64,000 bases of DNA from Pseudofrankia sp. DC12 (GCF_000966285.1 NZ_KQ031391.1:3073208-3137207); one strand, 5' to 3'. Positions 24,977 through 34,526 are shown, counted from the stretch's first letter. Numbers and translations: made by a program. The notes: generated from the sequence alone by a model not told the origin.

Positions 24977-25489
24977 ATGTCCGCCACCAGTGCAACCAGC
25001 CGGCCCAAGGTCGCCGTTGTCTACGGCTCGGCGTCCGACGCGGCGACGATGAGCAAGGCCGGCGCGACCCTCGGCCGGTTCGGCGTCGGGTTCGAGGAGG
25101 CGGTCCTCTCCGCGCATCGCGCGCCGCGCACCCTCGCCGACTGGGTGGACGGGCTGCGCGACCGGGGAGTCGCCGTCGTCATCGCCGGCGCGGGGCTCGC
25201 CGCGGCCCTGCCGGGCACGGTCGCCGCGCTCACCACGCTGCCGGTCATCGGCGTCCCGATCTCCGGCGGCGCCCTGGACGGGATGGACTCGCTGCTCGCC
25301 ATCGCGCAGATGCCGCCGGGTGTCGCCGTGGCCACCGTCGGGCTGAACAACGCGACCAACGCGGCGGTGCTCGCCGTCCAGATCCTGGCCGTCTCCGACC
25401 CGGGCCTGGCCGCAAAGCTCGCCACCTACAAGGACGACTTCGAGAAGGCCGCGGCCGACGGCCTCGCGCGCGCCGGAGCCTCAGCGTGA
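24977..25489 (+). CDS. purE: N5-carboxyaminoimidazole ribonucleotide mutase
   Basis: A 170-residue cytosolic enzyme converting N5-CAIR to CAIR in purine synthesis. YGSASDAATM binds the phosphate, SAHRAPRT carries the catalytic His, and AGAGLAAALPGTVAALTTLPVIGVP and NNATNAAVLAVQIL complete the class I PurE fold. AGGAGAAG lies 8 nt before ATG 24977. It overlaps purB by 4 bases, so the two are co-translated. PurK, which supplies N5-CAIR, is not encoded in the window. Confidence 0.95.
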   Translation: MSATSATSRPKVAVVYGSASDAATMSKAGATLGRFGVGFEEAVLSAHRAPRTLADWVDGLRDRGVAVVIAGAGLAAALPGTVAALTTLPVIGVPISGGALDGMDSLLAIAQMPPGVAVATVGLNNATNAAVLAVQILAVSDPGLAAKLATYKDDFEKAAADGLARAGASA

Positions 25490-26793
25490 TCGAGCGGTAC
25501 ACCCTCCCGGAGATCGGCCGGGTCTGGTCGGAGGCACACAAGTACGAGCTGTGGTGCGAGGTCGAGGTCCTCGTCCTGGAGGCGCACGCCGCCGCCGGCC
25601 GGGTTCCGGCCGACTCGGTGGAGCCGGTCCGCCGGGCCCCCGCGCCGACGCCGGCCGCTGTGGCCGAGATCGAGGCCGTCACCCAGCACGACGTGATCGC
25701 CTTCCTCACCGCGTGGGCCGACCAGACCGAGCCGCGCTCGGCCGCCGCCTACGTGCACTTCGGCATGACGTCCTCGGACCTGCTCGACACCGCCCTGGCC
25801 TGCCAGCTCGTCGAGGCGACCGACATCGTGCTGGCCAAGGCGGACCGGCTCGTCGCGGCGCTGCGCGACCTGGGCCTTGCCCACCGGACGACGCTGCGGG
25901 TCGGGCGCACCCACGGCATCCACGGCGAGCCGACCGTGTTCGGCCACCGGGTCGCGGACCTCGCGTTCGGCATGGCCCGCTGCCGGGACCGGCTGCGGGC
26001 CGCGCGCGCCGACATCGCCATCGCCAAGATCTCCGGGGCGGTCGGCACCTACTCGAACATCGAGCCGGACGTCGAGCGGTACGTCGCCGAAAAGCTCGGC
26101 CTGACCGCGGCGCCGGTCGCCACCCAGGTCGTGCTGCGCGACGGGATCGCCAGCTGGGTCGCGGCGCTCGCCGGCCTCGCGACGCTGTGCGAGACCGTGG
26201 CGCTGGAGGTCCGGCACGGCCAGCGGACCGAGGTGCGCGAGCTGTCCGAGCCGTTCGGCAAGGGGCAGAAGGGCTCGTCCGCGATGCCCCACAAGAAGAA
26301 CCCGATCATGTCGGAACGGATCGCCGGGCTCGCCAGGATCGTCCGGGCGCAGTATGTGCCGATCCTTGAGGGCGTGCCGCTCTGGCACGAGCGTGACATC
26401 TCGCACTCCTCGACCGAGCGGGTCGCACTCCCCGACGCCTCCATCGGGGCGGACTACCTGCTGAACCTGACGACCCGCCTGGTCACCGGCCTGGTCGTCG
26501 ACGCCGACCGGATGCGGGCCAACCTGGACGCCACCGGCGGGCTCGTCTACACGTCGGCCGTGCTGCTGGAGCTGGTCGAGACCGGGCTGTCGCGCGAGGA
26601 CGCCTACGCCATCACCCAGGCGGCCGCGATGGAGACCTGGCAGACCGGCGTGCCGTTCCGGGAGACGCTGCGTAAGCACGCGGCCGACCGTGGCCTTCCG
26701 CTGGACGAGCCGCGGCTGGACGAGGTGAGCCGACCGGAGCGATACGTCGAACGGCTCACCCCGGTCTTCGACCGGCTGGCCGCCCTCACCTGA
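25486..26793 (+). CDS. purB: Adenylosuccinate lyase
   Basis: A 435-residue member of the fumarase/aspartase superfamily acting twice in purine synthesis: SAICAR to AICAR, and adenylosuccinate to AMP. TSSDLLDT, GRTHGIHGEPTVFG (catalytic His) and the signature SSAMPHKKNPIMSE (catalytic Ser loop) are present in order. GTG 25486 overlaps the purE stop as GTGA. In many actinobacteria purC follows directly; here it lies 7.7 kb away. Confidence 0.96.
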   Translation: MIERYTLPEIGRVWSEAHKYELWCEVEVLVLEAHAAAGRVPADSVEPVRRAPAPTPAAVAEIEAVTQHDVIAFLTAWADQTEPRSAAAYVHFGMTSSDLLDTALACQLVEATDIVLAKADRLVAALRDLGLAHRTTLRVGRTHGIHGEPTVFGHRVADLAFGMARCRDRLRAARADIAIAKISGAVGTYSNIEPDVERYVAEKLGLTAAPVATQVVLRDGIASWVAALAGLATLCETVALEVRHGQRTEVRELSEPFGKGQKGSSAMPHKKNPIMSERIAGLARIVRAQYVPILEGVPLWHERDISHSSTERVALPDASIGADYLLNLTTRLVTGLVVDADRMRANLDATGGLVYTSAVLLELVETGLSREDAYAITQAAAMETWQTGVPFRETLRKHAADRGLPLDEPRLDEVSRPERYVERLTPVFDRLAALT

Positions 26794-26818
26794 CAGCGCC
26801 GGCGGGCGCCTCACTGTC
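26792..26818 (+). terminator. Imperfect hairpin after purB
   Basis: GACAGCGCC (26792-26800) and GGCGC...CTGTC (26805-26818) can pair with a small bulge, starting within the stop codon context of purB. A weak terminator candidate. Confidence 0.35.
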
Positions 26819-27296
26819 GGAAGGACGACAGCACCCTCGCGATGGCCGCGGAAACCGGTAGCGCCGTTGCGTCGTCGTGGATCGGCCGCGGCGGCGCATC
26901 TGGCGCCCGGGACAGCCTTGGAAACACGACAGACCGCCGGCTTCGCGCGGCCGTCTGCCGGATCGTGCCCGCTTGCTTCCGAACAGCGTCGGGGAGCGCA
27001 CATGCTGTCACGACGGCGTCCCAGTTGAGCCGAGGCCACTCCATCAACCGACAATGGTTGATGGTTAATTCGACAACGCAGTAGCTGTCAGGCCAAATCC
27101 CTTCGCATTGCGAATGCACAACGCACACGGGAAGTGACCGTTAGTCCTGTACGATCCCCCCTCGTTCGGTCTCGCACCCGTGTGCGACCATGAGGCCCGT
27201 ACTTGGCCTGCATCCACGAGGTCCGTACTTGGCCCGATTGACACAGCCGGATCTATTGCCACCCCGGCCGCCGCGTCCAGTGGGGGAGACATCATC
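26819..27296. other. Region between purB and fcl, no gene seen
   Basis: About 480 bases, less GC-rich around 27040-27150, with no protein-like frame. It contains the direct repeat at 27192-27234 close to the fcl start and should hold the promoter of the polysaccharide block. Confidence 0.5.
27192..27234. repeat. 17-bp direct repeat upstream of fcl
   Basis: GAGGYCCGTACTTGGCC occurs at 27192-27208 and 27218-27234, 26 bp centre to centre, about 2.5 helical turns. This is a possible regulator-binding pair. It lies 60-105 bases before the start codon. Confidence 0.6.
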
Positions 27297-28262
27297 TTGT
27301 CGGGACTACTTGACCATGGATCGGTCTTCGTCGCGGGGCACCGGGGGCTAGTCGGCAGCGCGATCACCCGGCGGCTGCGCGGTGCCGGGATCGACGTGAT
27401 CACCCGCGGCCGGGACGAGCTCGATCTGACCGACACCGTCGCGGTCTCCCAGTTCTTCGACGAGGTGCGCCCCGCGGCGGTTGTGCTGGCCGCCGCCAAG
27501 GTCGGCGGAATCATGGCCAACGCGACCCAGCCGGTCGAGTTCCTCGAGAACAACCTGCACATCCAGCTGAATGTCATCTCGTCGGCCTGGCGCGCGGGCA
27601 CGGAGAAGCTGCTCTTCCTCGGCTCCAGCTGCATCTACCCGAAGTTCGCGGCTCAGCCGATCACCGAGGACGCGTTGCTGACCGGCCCGCTCGAGCCGAC
27701 CAACGAGGCCTACGCCATCGCGAAGATCGCCGGGATCACGCAGATCCAGTCGTACCGGCGGGAGTATGGCGCGCACTACGTTTCCGCGATGCCGACGAAT
27801 GTTTATGGCCCGGGCGACAACTTCGACCTCGAGACGTCCCACGTGCTGCCGGCGCTCATCCACCGTTTCTATCTCGCGACCGAGCGGGGAGACCGCGAGG
27901 TCACCCTGTGGGGTTCGGGTACTCCGCGCCGGGAGTTCATCCACGTCGACGATCTCGCCGATGCCTGCGCCACCATTCTCGAGAAGTACGACGACCCCGC
28001 TCCGATCAATGTTGGTACCGGCACGGACGTTACGATCCGGGAACTGGCCGAGCTGGTCGCTGACGTCGTCGGGTTCACCGGCACGATCAGTTTCGACCCG
28101 GCGAAGCCGGACGGCACCCCGCGCAAACTGCTGGACGTCAGCAAGCTGGAGGGGCTGGGCTGGAAGCCGAGCATCTCGCTGCGTGACGGAATCGAGTCCA
28201 CGTTCGCGTGGTGGAAGAGCTCCGGGCAGGTCGCCCGCGGCCGCGTGACCGTGGACGCGTAG
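27297..28262 (+). CDS. fcl: GDP-L-fucose synthase
   Basis: A 321-residue cytosolic epimerase-reductase making GDP-L-fucose from the GDP-4-keto-6-deoxymannose produced by Gmd. GHRGLVGSAI is the NADPH-binding loop. AAAKVGGIMAN and the LGSSCIYPKFAAQPITE strand carry the family Ser/Cys, and NEAYAIAKIAG gives catalytic Tyr and Lys (YxxxK). MPTNVYGPGDNFD and EFIHVDDLAD are diagnostic. Start is TTG 27297, supported by GGGGGAGA 7 nt upstream; an in-frame longer form has no family similarity. It precedes gmd, its pathway partner, by 270 bases. Confidence 0.93.
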   Translation: MSGLLDHGSVFVAGHRGLVGSAITRRLRGAGIDVITRGRDELDLTDTVAVSQFFDEVRPAAVVLAAAKVGGIMANATQPVEFLENNLHIQLNVISSAWRAGTEKLLFLGSSCIYPKFAAQPITEDALLTGPLEPTNEAYAIAKIAGITQIQSYRREYGAHYVSAMPTNVYGPGDNFDLETSHVLPALIHRFYLATERGDREVTLWGSGTPRREFIHVDDLADACATILEKYDDPAPINVGTGTDVTIRELAELVADVVGFTGTISFDPAKPDGTPRKLLDVSKLEGLGWKPSISLRDGIESTFAWWKSSGQVARGRVTVDA

Positions 28263-28532
28263 TAGGCGGAACACGTCGCATGGCACGCGCCCAGCCACAG
28301 TCCGTGTCACCCCCCGCGTCAACGACGACCGAGGCGGGTCCGGTCGTCGGCGGGTGGGCGCAGAGCCTGGACACCGGCGGCGCAGCCACTGCCGTAGTGG
28401 CCGCGCGTTCGGCGTTGATTGTGACCGGGCTGGCAGCCCCCATCGGGCGAACACGATCACCCAGCCGTGCAGCCCGAGGTCAGCGGCGACACCGGTGCTA
28501 TCGTTTTCAGAAGCCGTTTGATCGGGGACGAC

Positions 28533-29546
28533 ATGACTAAAGTCGCGATTGTTACTGGCGTCACGGGCCAGGATGGCTCCTACCTCTGCGAGCTTTTGTT
28601 GCAGAAGGGTTACGAGGTCCACGGCCTCGTCCGTCGCTCGTCCAGCTTCAACACCGCGCGTATCGATCACCTGTACCAGGACCCGCACGAAGACGGGCGC
28701 AAGCTGGTGCTGCACCACGCGGACCTGGACGACGGCCTGAGCCTGGTGAACATTCTCAAGGAGACCGGGCCGAGTGAGGTCTACAACCTCGGCGCGCAGA
28801 GTCACGTGCGGGTCTCCTACGACACCCCGCTCTACACCGCGAATGTGACCGGCGTCGGTGCGCTGCGCATCCTGGAAGCGGTCCGCGCGAGCAACCTGGA
28901 CATCCGCGTCTACCAGGCGTCCTCGTCGGAGATGTTCGGCTCGACGCCGCCGCCCCAGAACGAGGAGACACCGTTCCACCCGCGCAGCCCGTATGCCTGC
29001 GCGAAGGTCTACGCCTACTGGTCGGCGGTCAATCACCGCGAGTCGTACGGGATGTACGTCTCGAACGGGATCCTGTTCAACCACGAAAGCCCCCGCCGCG
29101 GCGAGACTTTCGTCACGCGGAAGATCACCCGTGCGGTCGCGCGGATTCAGGCCGGGCTGCAGAATGAGCTGTACCTCGGCAATCTCGACGCGACCCGCGA
29201 CTGGGGGTACGCGCCCGAGTACGTCAACGCGATGTGGATGATGCTGCAGGCGCCGGAGCCGGACGACTACGTTGTCGCGACCGGCACGACCTATTCTGTC
29301 CGCGAGTTCTGCCGGGTTGCGTTTGGCCACGTCGGGCTGAACTGGGAGGACTACGTTCGGTTTGATCCGAAGTACACGCGCCCGGCCGAGGTCGACGCCC
29401 TGATGGGTGACGCCAGCAAGATCAACGCGAACCTGGGGTGGAAGCCCGAGGTGACCTTCGAAGAGCTGGTACAGATCATGGTCGACGGCGACATCCAGCT
29501 GCTCGAGGATGAGCGGGCCGGTCGGCTCGTGCGCGTCGACAGGTAG
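28533..29546 (+). CDS. gmd: GDP-mannose 4,6-dehydratase
   Basis: A 337-residue NADP-dependent enzyme converting GDP-mannose to GDP-4-keto-6-deoxy-D-mannose. [11 protein letters not shown] is the nucleotide loop. [38 protein letters not shown] and [12 protein letters not shown] (YxxxK) are the family motifs, and [17 protein letters not shown] is diagnostic of Gmd. ATG 28533 has GGGGA close upstream. With fcl it completes GDP-fucose synthesis, presumably for the surface polysaccharide encoded nearby. Confidence 0.94.
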   Translation: MTKVAIVTGVTGQDGSYLCELLLQKGYEVHGLVRRSSSFNTARIDHLYQDPHEDGRKLVLHHADLDDGLSLVNILKETGPSEVYNLGAQSHVRVSYDTPLYTANVTGVGALRILEAVRASNLDIRVYQASSSEMFGSTPPPQNEETPFHPRSPYACAKVYAYWSAVNHRESYGMYVSNGILFNHESPRRGETFVTRKITRAVARIQAGLQNELYLGNLDATRDWGYAPEYVNAMWMMLQAPEPDDYVVATGTTYSVREFCRVAFGHVGLNWEDYVRFDPKYTRPAEVDALMGDASKINANLGWKPEVTFEELVQIMVDGDIQLLEDERAGRLVRVDR

Positions 29547-29655
29547 TCAGCAGCCCAATTCTTATTGGTGAGCAGGCCGTCACGTGGCGTACCACCGGCG
29601 GCCGGCCAGCTCACTGGCGGCGCCCGCCTAATCGCCAACCGAGAGTGTCTTCCAT

Positions 29656-29678
29656 CTGCCAGCCGGCCCGGTTGGCAG
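29656..29678 (+). terminator. Hairpin terminator after gmd
   Basis: CTGCCAGCC (29656-29664) pairs with GGTTGGCAG (29670-29678) with one G-T wobble around a 5-nt loop, about 110 nt past gmd. The rest of the gap (29547-29915) shows no gene. Confidence 0.5.
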
Positions 29679-29915
29679 GTGTTGGAGTGCCTCGACCACA
29701 CTGTTATCCTGGTACGAAGCGCGCGACTGAGCGGGAATCATCCCAAATTGAGGACGGACGGCAGCCAACAAGTGCCGCATCCGGCGCGATTGTTTCGGGC
29801 TGTGTGTTTCCTGTGAGGTCACTGGTTCTTTGTTGGCGTCGGTGTGTGCGCGCCGCGCCGCCTGATATTTATGACGGGTGCCATGTCGCGGGGGCAACGA
29901 GTAAGGAGTGTCGCT

Positions 29916-30740
29916 GTGCTGGAAGGGCGCACCGAGCCGAGGACGGTGGCCGGCACGCGTCGCTCCGCTCCCGTGATCCGGGAGGCCAGCTGCTGCGGCG
30001 TGCGTATCACGGCCTGCTCGTTTGAGGACGCCGTCGCGGCGGTCATCGGTATTCCGGTGAAGGGCGGCGACGAGGTGCCCGGCGCCGGCACGGCGGTCCA
30101 CCTCTGCAACGCGTACACCCTGGCGCTGGCGGACCGCGAGGCCAGGCTGAAGAGGACGCTCAACACAGCCCGGTTCAACTTCCCGGACGGCTGGCCGGTC
30201 GCCCTGCTAACCCGCCAGCGGACCCGCCTGTCGGGGGCGGACAGCGAGAAGATCAGCGGTCCGGACCTGTTTCAGGCGGTGTTGTCCGCCGGCCGTGATC
30301 ACGGCGTGAAGCACTATTTCCTGGGCTCCACGCCGGAGGTCCTGGAGGCGCTCGAGCGGTCGGTCCGCAGGGCCTACCCGGGCGTCCAGATCGCCGGGGT
30401 GGAGAGCCCGCCGTTCCGGGAGCTGACCCCCGACGAGCGGGCCGAGCAGCGGCTGCGGATCATCGCCTCCGGCGCGGACCTGGTCTGGGTCGGGCTCGGC
30501 ACGCCCAAGCAGGACTGGGAGGTCGAGCGGCTCGCCGCCGAGATTCCCGCGGTGTTCCTCGCGGTGGGCGCGGCCTTCGACTTCCTGGCCGGCCTGAAGC
30601 CGCGTGCCCCGCGCTGGATGGGCGACTACGGCGTCGAGTGGATCTTCCGGCTGGCCAGCGAGCCGCAGCGGCTGTGGAAGCGCTACCTCGTCGGCAACCC
30701 GCAGTTCGTCCTCTCGGTCCTGCGCAACCGCGGCCACTGA
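29916..30740 (+). CDS. WecG/TagA/CpsF-family glycosyltransferase
   Basis: A 274-residue GT26-family transferase that adds a sugar (ManNAc-type or glucose in known members) to an undecaprenyl-linked acceptor at the cytoplasmic membrane face. Landmarks are HLCNAYTLALADRE, NFPDGWPVALLTR, GPDLFQAVL, YFLGSTPEVLEAL, the highly conserved VWVGLGTPKQDWEVERL, and FLAVGAAFDFLAG...RAPRWMGDYGVEWIFRL. GTG 29916 is selected because AAGGAG lies 7 nt upstream; upstream ATGs at 29871 and 29883 are in frame but precede that site. The acceptor and sugar are unknown. It is the only transferase in the 27-34 kb block. Confidence 0.85.
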   Translation: MLEGRTEPRTVAGTRRSAPVIREASCCGVRITACSFEDAVAAVIGIPVKGGDEVPGAGTAVHLCNAYTLALADREARLKRTLNTARFNFPDGWPVALLTRQRTRLSGADSEKISGPDLFQAVLSAGRDHGVKHYFLGSTPEVLEALERSVRRAYPGVQIAGVESPPFRELTPDERAEQRLRIIASGADLVWVGLGTPKQDWEVERLAAEIPAVFLAVGAAFDFLAGLKPRAPRWMGDYGVEWIFRLASEPQRLWKRYLVGNPQFVLSVLRNRGH

Positions 30741-30755
30741 CGAATCGGCCGGAAC

Positions 30756-30883
30756 GGGCGCGGAGCGCCCCGGACCTCCCCGATCGCCGACCTGCCGGAT
30801 CGACTCCGCCGATCCGGCAGGAACCCTGTCGCCGATCCGGCAGGAACCCCGGGCCGATTCGTCTGGCCGGGCGCTGAGCGCCC
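30756..30883. repeat. Hairpin copies 3 and 4 flanking dispersed repeat copy B
   Basis: GGGCGC-GGA-GCGCCC (30756-30770) and GGGCGC-TGA-GCGCCC (30869-30883) flank a block (30771-30851) with GACCTCCCCGATCGCCGACC and two CCGATCCGGCAGGAACCC motifs. That block is an inverted copy of 783-866. It lies just after the glycosyltransferase stop and may terminate transcription from both sides. Confidence 0.7.
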
Positions 30884-30986
30884 CCTACCCTCTGCTCGGC
30901 CGGCGTGGACGACTGGGGTCGATGTCCAACGTGCTCGGTAGCTCTGGTCACCTCGGCACGACAATGACCAAGCCCGGTTCGGGGGT

Positions 30987-31856
30987 CTAGGTCTCGTCGT
31001 TGAGCAGGCCTTCGAGGTAGGTGCCGTAGCCGCTCTTGGAGAGCGGCCGAAGGAGCTCGGCGAGCTGGGCGTCGGTGATGAAGCCCTCCCGCCAGGCGAC
31101 CTCCTCGACGCAGCCGATCTTCAGGCCCTGGCGTTCCTCGATCACCTGGACGAACTGGGCCGCCTGCATCAGTGAGTTGAACGTCCCGGTGTCCAGCCAG
31201 GCCGTGCCCCGGTCCAGCAGGTGCACGCCGAGCCGGCCCCGCTCCAGGTACGCCTGGTTGACCGCGGTTATCTCCAGCTCGCCGCGCGCACTCGGCCGCG
31301 TCTGGGCCGCGATCTCCAGCACCTCGTTGTCATAGAAGTACAGCCCGGTCACCGCGAAGCTCGACTTCGGCTTCGCCGGCTTCTCCTCGATCGAGACCGC
31401 GCGCCGGTCGGCGTCGAACTCGACGACGCCGTACCGCTCCGGGTCCGACACGTGGTAGGCGAAAACGATGCCGCCCACCGGGTCGGTGTAGCCCTTGAGC
31501 TGCTCGCCCAGGCCCACCCCGTAGAAGATGTTGTCGCCGAGGATGAGGCAGACCTTGTCGTCGCCGACGAAGTCCGCCCCGACGACGAACGCCTCGGCGA
31601 GGCCTCGCGGCTCGGCCTGGACCGCGTACTCGAAGCGGCAGCCCAGCCAGCCGCCATCCCCCAGCAGACGCTGGAACTGCGCCTGGTCGGCCGGCGTCGT
31701 GATGACCAGAATTTCCCGGATGCCGGCGGCCATCAGCGTCGAGAGCGGGTAGTAGATCATCGGCTTGTCGTAGACAGGCATCAGCTGCTTCGACACCGCC
31801 CGGGTGATCGGGTACAGCCGCGAGCCCGTTCCGCCGGCAAGAACAATGCCCTTCAC
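30987..31856 (-). CDS. rmlA: Glucose-1-phosphate thymidylyltransferase
   Basis: A 289-residue nucleotidyltransferase making dTDP-glucose from dTTP and glucose 1-phosphate. [16 protein letters not shown] is the nucleotide-binding loop, [17 protein letters not shown] holds the conserved Lys, [10 protein letters not shown] is the metal-binding segment, and [17 protein letters not shown] and [13 protein letters not shown] are family-typical. It starts with GTG 31856, 6 nt after a TAGGCT box, so the mRNA is probably leaderless. rmlB, C and D are absent from the window, so the final dTDP-sugar (rhamnose is commonest) is not determined here. Confidence 0.94.
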   Translation of the reverse strand: MKGIVLAGGTGSRLYPITRAVSKQLMPVYDKPMIYYPLSTLMAAGIREILVITTPADQAQFQRLLGDGGWLGCRFEYAVQAEPRGLAEAFVVGADFVGDDKVCLILGDNIFYGVGLGEQLKGYTDPVGGIVFAYHVSDPERYGVVEFDADRRAVSIEEKPAKPKSSFAVTGLYFYDNEVLEIAAQTRPSARGELEITAVNQAYLERGRLGVHLLDRGTAWLDTGTFNSLMQAAQFVQVIEERQGLKIGCVEEVAWREGFITDAQLAELLRPLSKSGYGTYLEGLLNDET

Positions 31857-31862
31857 GGACCC

Positions 31863-31868
31863 AGCCTA
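31863..31868 (-). promoter_or_regulatory. -10 box before rmlA, leaderless
   Basis: TAGGCT on the minus strand ends 6 nt before GTG 31856, with no ribosome site between. Confidence 0.45.
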
Positions 31869-32133
31869 GCCGTGCCTGCTCCGCAGTCGTTGGAGCGCTT
31901 TGCGCGGTTCTCCCGCCAAATCTGCGCAGGTCGCCGGCCACCCCGTCACGCCGCGAGCGCCAGGGGCGGCCGGGACCGCCGTCCGCGATTTCGCGACCTG
32001 CCCACATATGCCACCATGGGTGGAGCTGTCGGCTTCGGGGAGATCGGGGAACAATGATCGTGCTTGGAGTGGGTAGTCCAGCGCGGCTCATGTCCCCGAC
32101 CAGCGCCGCGCACGCCTCGCACGAGGTCATCGC

Positions 32134-34248
32134 ATGAGCGCCCGCGACTTCATCGACCCACCGACCGAGGACCCGAACGGGCCCGCGCGGTGGGCGAGGC
32201 CGCCGGCCGGCTTGGCCGACCCGTCGGACCCGTCGACCACGACGGTGATCCGGCGCTCCCGGCATTCCGCCCGCGGCCGCGGCGCCACGGGTCCAGACGC
32301 CGCACCCAGGACGGCCGAGGCGGCCGGGCCGGACGCGGCGACGGACAGCCCCGAAACGCCGTTCGAGGACCCCGACAGCGGCTGGAAGCCGGCCGGCTCC
32401 CGGCGCGCCGACGCGGCCGACGACGGCACGGGGGCCTCGGGAGGCAAGCGTGGCCGCCTGATCGGCGGCGCCCGGGCCGGCCAGCCGGGGTCCCGCCGAC
32501 GCTGGCCGCTGGTGGTCGGTGGCGTCGTCGTGCTGCTGATCGCCTGCGCGGCCGTCCTCGTCTACCAGGTGCTGAAGGTGAAGTCCGACCTCGCCAGCAC
32601 CTCCAACGACCTCACCGCCGTCCAGGACGCCGCCACGTCCGGCGACATCCCGACCGCCAAGGCCCGGCTCTCGCGCGTCATCGACTCCGCCCACGCCGCC
32701 CGCTCGCACTCGGCCGGGCCGGTCTGGTGGGCCGCGTCCCACATTCCGTTCGCCGGCCCGAACCTCAGCACGTCCCGCCAGCTGGTGCTGTCACTCGCCG
32801 ACCTCGCGGACGGCCCGCTGACCGACATGGTCTCGGTCTCGGACACGATCAGCCCGGACAGCCTGATCAAGGACAGCACGATCGACGTGCCGACCCTCGT
32901 GAAGGACCGCCCGACGCTGCTGCGCGCCGCCGCCGGCGTCGCCACCGTCGACAAGCGGATGCAGAGCCTGCCGTCGGCCCACCTCGTCGGCCCGGTCGCG
33001 ACCGCCCGCACCCAGGCCGTCACCAAGATCGCCAAGCTGGACAAGCTGCTCGCCGGCATGGCCGACGCGCTCACCGTCGGCCCGGAGATGCTCGGCGCCA
33101 ACGGCCCGCGAACGTACTTCCTGGCGTTCCAGAACAACGCGGAGATCAAGGCGACCGGCGGCCTGCTCGGCGTCTACGGCATCATGACCGCGGACCACGG
33201 CAAGATCACCCTGGTGCACACCGGCTCGAACGACGAGCTGAAGAACTTCAAGGTGCCCGTCGTCGACTTCGGGCCCGAGTACAACGCGAACTACGGCACC
33301 CTCTTCCCAGGCGCGCTGTGGTCCAACGGCAACTCCAGCCCGAACTTCCCGTACGCCGGGCAGACCTGGGCGACGATGTACGAGCGCCAGACCGGCACGC
33401 ACATCGACGGCGTCATCGGCGTCGACCCGGAGATGCTCGCCGACCTGGTCCGGGCCACCGGGCCGATCACGCTGTCCAGCGGGCAGAAGGTCGACGGCGA
33501 CTCGGTCGCCAAGCTCATCGAGGTCGACGCCTACGCCGACTTCCACGACGACACGACCAACTCCGATGAGCGCTCCGCCCGCAAGGACTTCCTGCAGGAG
33601 GTCGCCGACACGGCGTTCCACACGGCGCTGAGCAGCGACGTCAAGCCGAAGCCGCTGGTCACCGAGCTGAACACGGCGGCCAAGGGCGGCCACCTGCAGA
33701 TCTGGACCCCGGTCGCGTCCGAGATGACCATCCTGCGCAAGGGCGGGCTGACGGGCGAGCTCTACCAGGGCACGGCGCCGTACGCCGGCGTCGTCCTCAA
33801 CAACGTCTCCGGCGCGAAGCTCGAGTACTACCTGCAGCGCAACGTCAGCTACACCCTCGGTTCCTGTTCCGCCGGCCGGCGGCCCGGGCAGATCCAGATC
33901 GGCCTGACGAACCTGGCCCCGGCTGGCCTGCCACGGTACGTCTGGCAGCGGATCGACGCTCCTCCCGGCTCCTATCCGCGGGGCCAGGACGTGCTGCAGC
34001 TGTCGGTCTACCTGACCGACGGCGCGAAGCTGGTGAACGTCATGGTCAACGGCAAGGCCGTCGACTTCACCCGCGGCACGGAACTCGGCCACCCGAGAAT
34101 CCAGATGTGGGTTTTCCCGACCCCCGGCCAGCCGTTGACCGTCACCGTCAACACCGACGAGCCGGCCACCTCGGCGAAGCCAGTCGTTCCGGCGCAGCCG
34201 ATGGCCCGGCCGCAGCAGACCGAGATCAAGGCCGCTGCCTGCGGCTGA
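32134..34248 (+). CDS. DUF4012 membrane-anchored protein
   Basis: A 704-residue protein with a disordered, charged N-terminal cytoplasmic region (1-125), one transmembrane helix (about 127-149: LVVGGVVVLLIACAAVLVYQV) and a large extracytoplasmic part matching DUF4012. Landmarks include the post-helix coiled region, YFLAFQNNAEIKATGGLLGVYGIM, GSNDELK, FPYAGQTWATMYERQTGTHIDGVIGVDPEMLADLVRATGP and NNVSGAKLEYYLQRNVSY. DUF4012 proteins cluster with polysaccharide export genes, but their role is unknown. The start is ATG 32134 with CGAGGTC upstream. The divergent rmlA start is 277 bases away, leaving room for promoters. Confidence 0.82.
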   Translation: MSARDFIDPPTEDPNGPARWARPPAGLADPSDPSTTTVIRRSRHSARGRGATGPDAAPRTAEAAGPDAATDSPETPFEDPDSGWKPAGSRRADAADDGTGASGGKRGRLIGGARAGQPGSRRRWPLVVGGVVVLLIACAAVLVYQVLKVKSDLASTSNDLTAVQDAATSGDIPTAKARLSRVIDSAHAARSHSAGPVWWAASHIPFAGPNLSTSRQLVLSLADLADGPLTDMVSVSDTISPDSLIKDSTIDVPTLVKDRPTLLRAAAGVATVDKRMQSLPSAHLVGPVATARTQAVTKIAKLDKLLAGMADALTVGPEMLGANGPRTYFLAFQNNAEIKATGGLLGVYGIMTADHGKITLVHTGSNDELKNFKVPVVDFGPEYNANYGTLFPGALWSNGNSSPNFPYAGQTWATMYERQTGTHIDGVIGVDPEMLADLVRATGPITLSSGQKVDGDSVAKLIEVDAYADFHDDTTNSDERSARKDFLQEVADTAFHTALSSDVKPKPLVTELNTAAKGGHLQIWTPVASEMTILRKGGLTGELYQGTAPYAGVVLNNVSGAKLEYYLQRNVSYTLGSCSAGRRPGQIQIGLTNLAPAGLPRYVWQRIDAPPGSYPRGQDVLQLSVYLTDGAKLVNVMVNGKAVDFTRGTELGHPRIQMWVFPTPGQPLTVTVNTDEPATSAKPVVPAQPMARPQQTEIKAAACG

Positions 34249-34259
34249 GCACCCGGAAC

Positions 34260-34309
34260 GGGCGCTGAGCGCCCGCCGGGTGCTCAGCCGGCTCGGGCGC
34301 CGAGCGCCC
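34260..34309. repeat. Hairpin copies 5 and 6 after DUF4012 gene
   Basis: GGGCGC-TGA-GCGCCC (34260-34274) and GGGCGC-CGA-GCGCCC (34295-34309) lie in tandem, 11 bases past the DUF4012 stop. The first is preceded by the CCGGAAC flank seen at other copies. Confidence 0.75.
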
Positions 34310-34411
34310 TCGCCAACGTGGGACGGGGTAACCGGAAAAATGCGAGGCAAGCCCCCATCCAGGGCTGGCAACCTGGTTGCGCCTCACTGCTGGACTGAAC
34401 AGGACATCGAA

Positions 34412-34447
34412 CGATCACCGCGTTCCGCGGAACGGGCGATCACCGCG
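34412..34447. promoter_or_regulatory. Candidate operator upstream of purC
   Basis: The direct repeat CGATCACCGCG at 34412-34422 and 34437-34447 flanks a perfect 12-bp palindrome GTTCCGCGGAAC (34422-34433). It lies 80-115 bases before purC and ahead of its -10 box. A repressor or activator site is plausible. Confidence 0.4.
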
Positions 34448-34513
34448 TGGTGGGCCCTTCATGGGCCACGCGGCCTTGGTCTCTGCCGCGTGCCCAGGGG
34501 CCGCGCGAGCCGG

Positions 34514-34519
34514 TACGGT
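34514..34519 (+). promoter_or_regulatory. -10 box before purC, leaderless
   Basis: TACGGT ends 7 nt before ATG 34527, with no ribosome site between. It is identical to the box before the DUF3151 gene. Confidence 0.5.
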
Positions 34520-34526
34520 CGGGACC

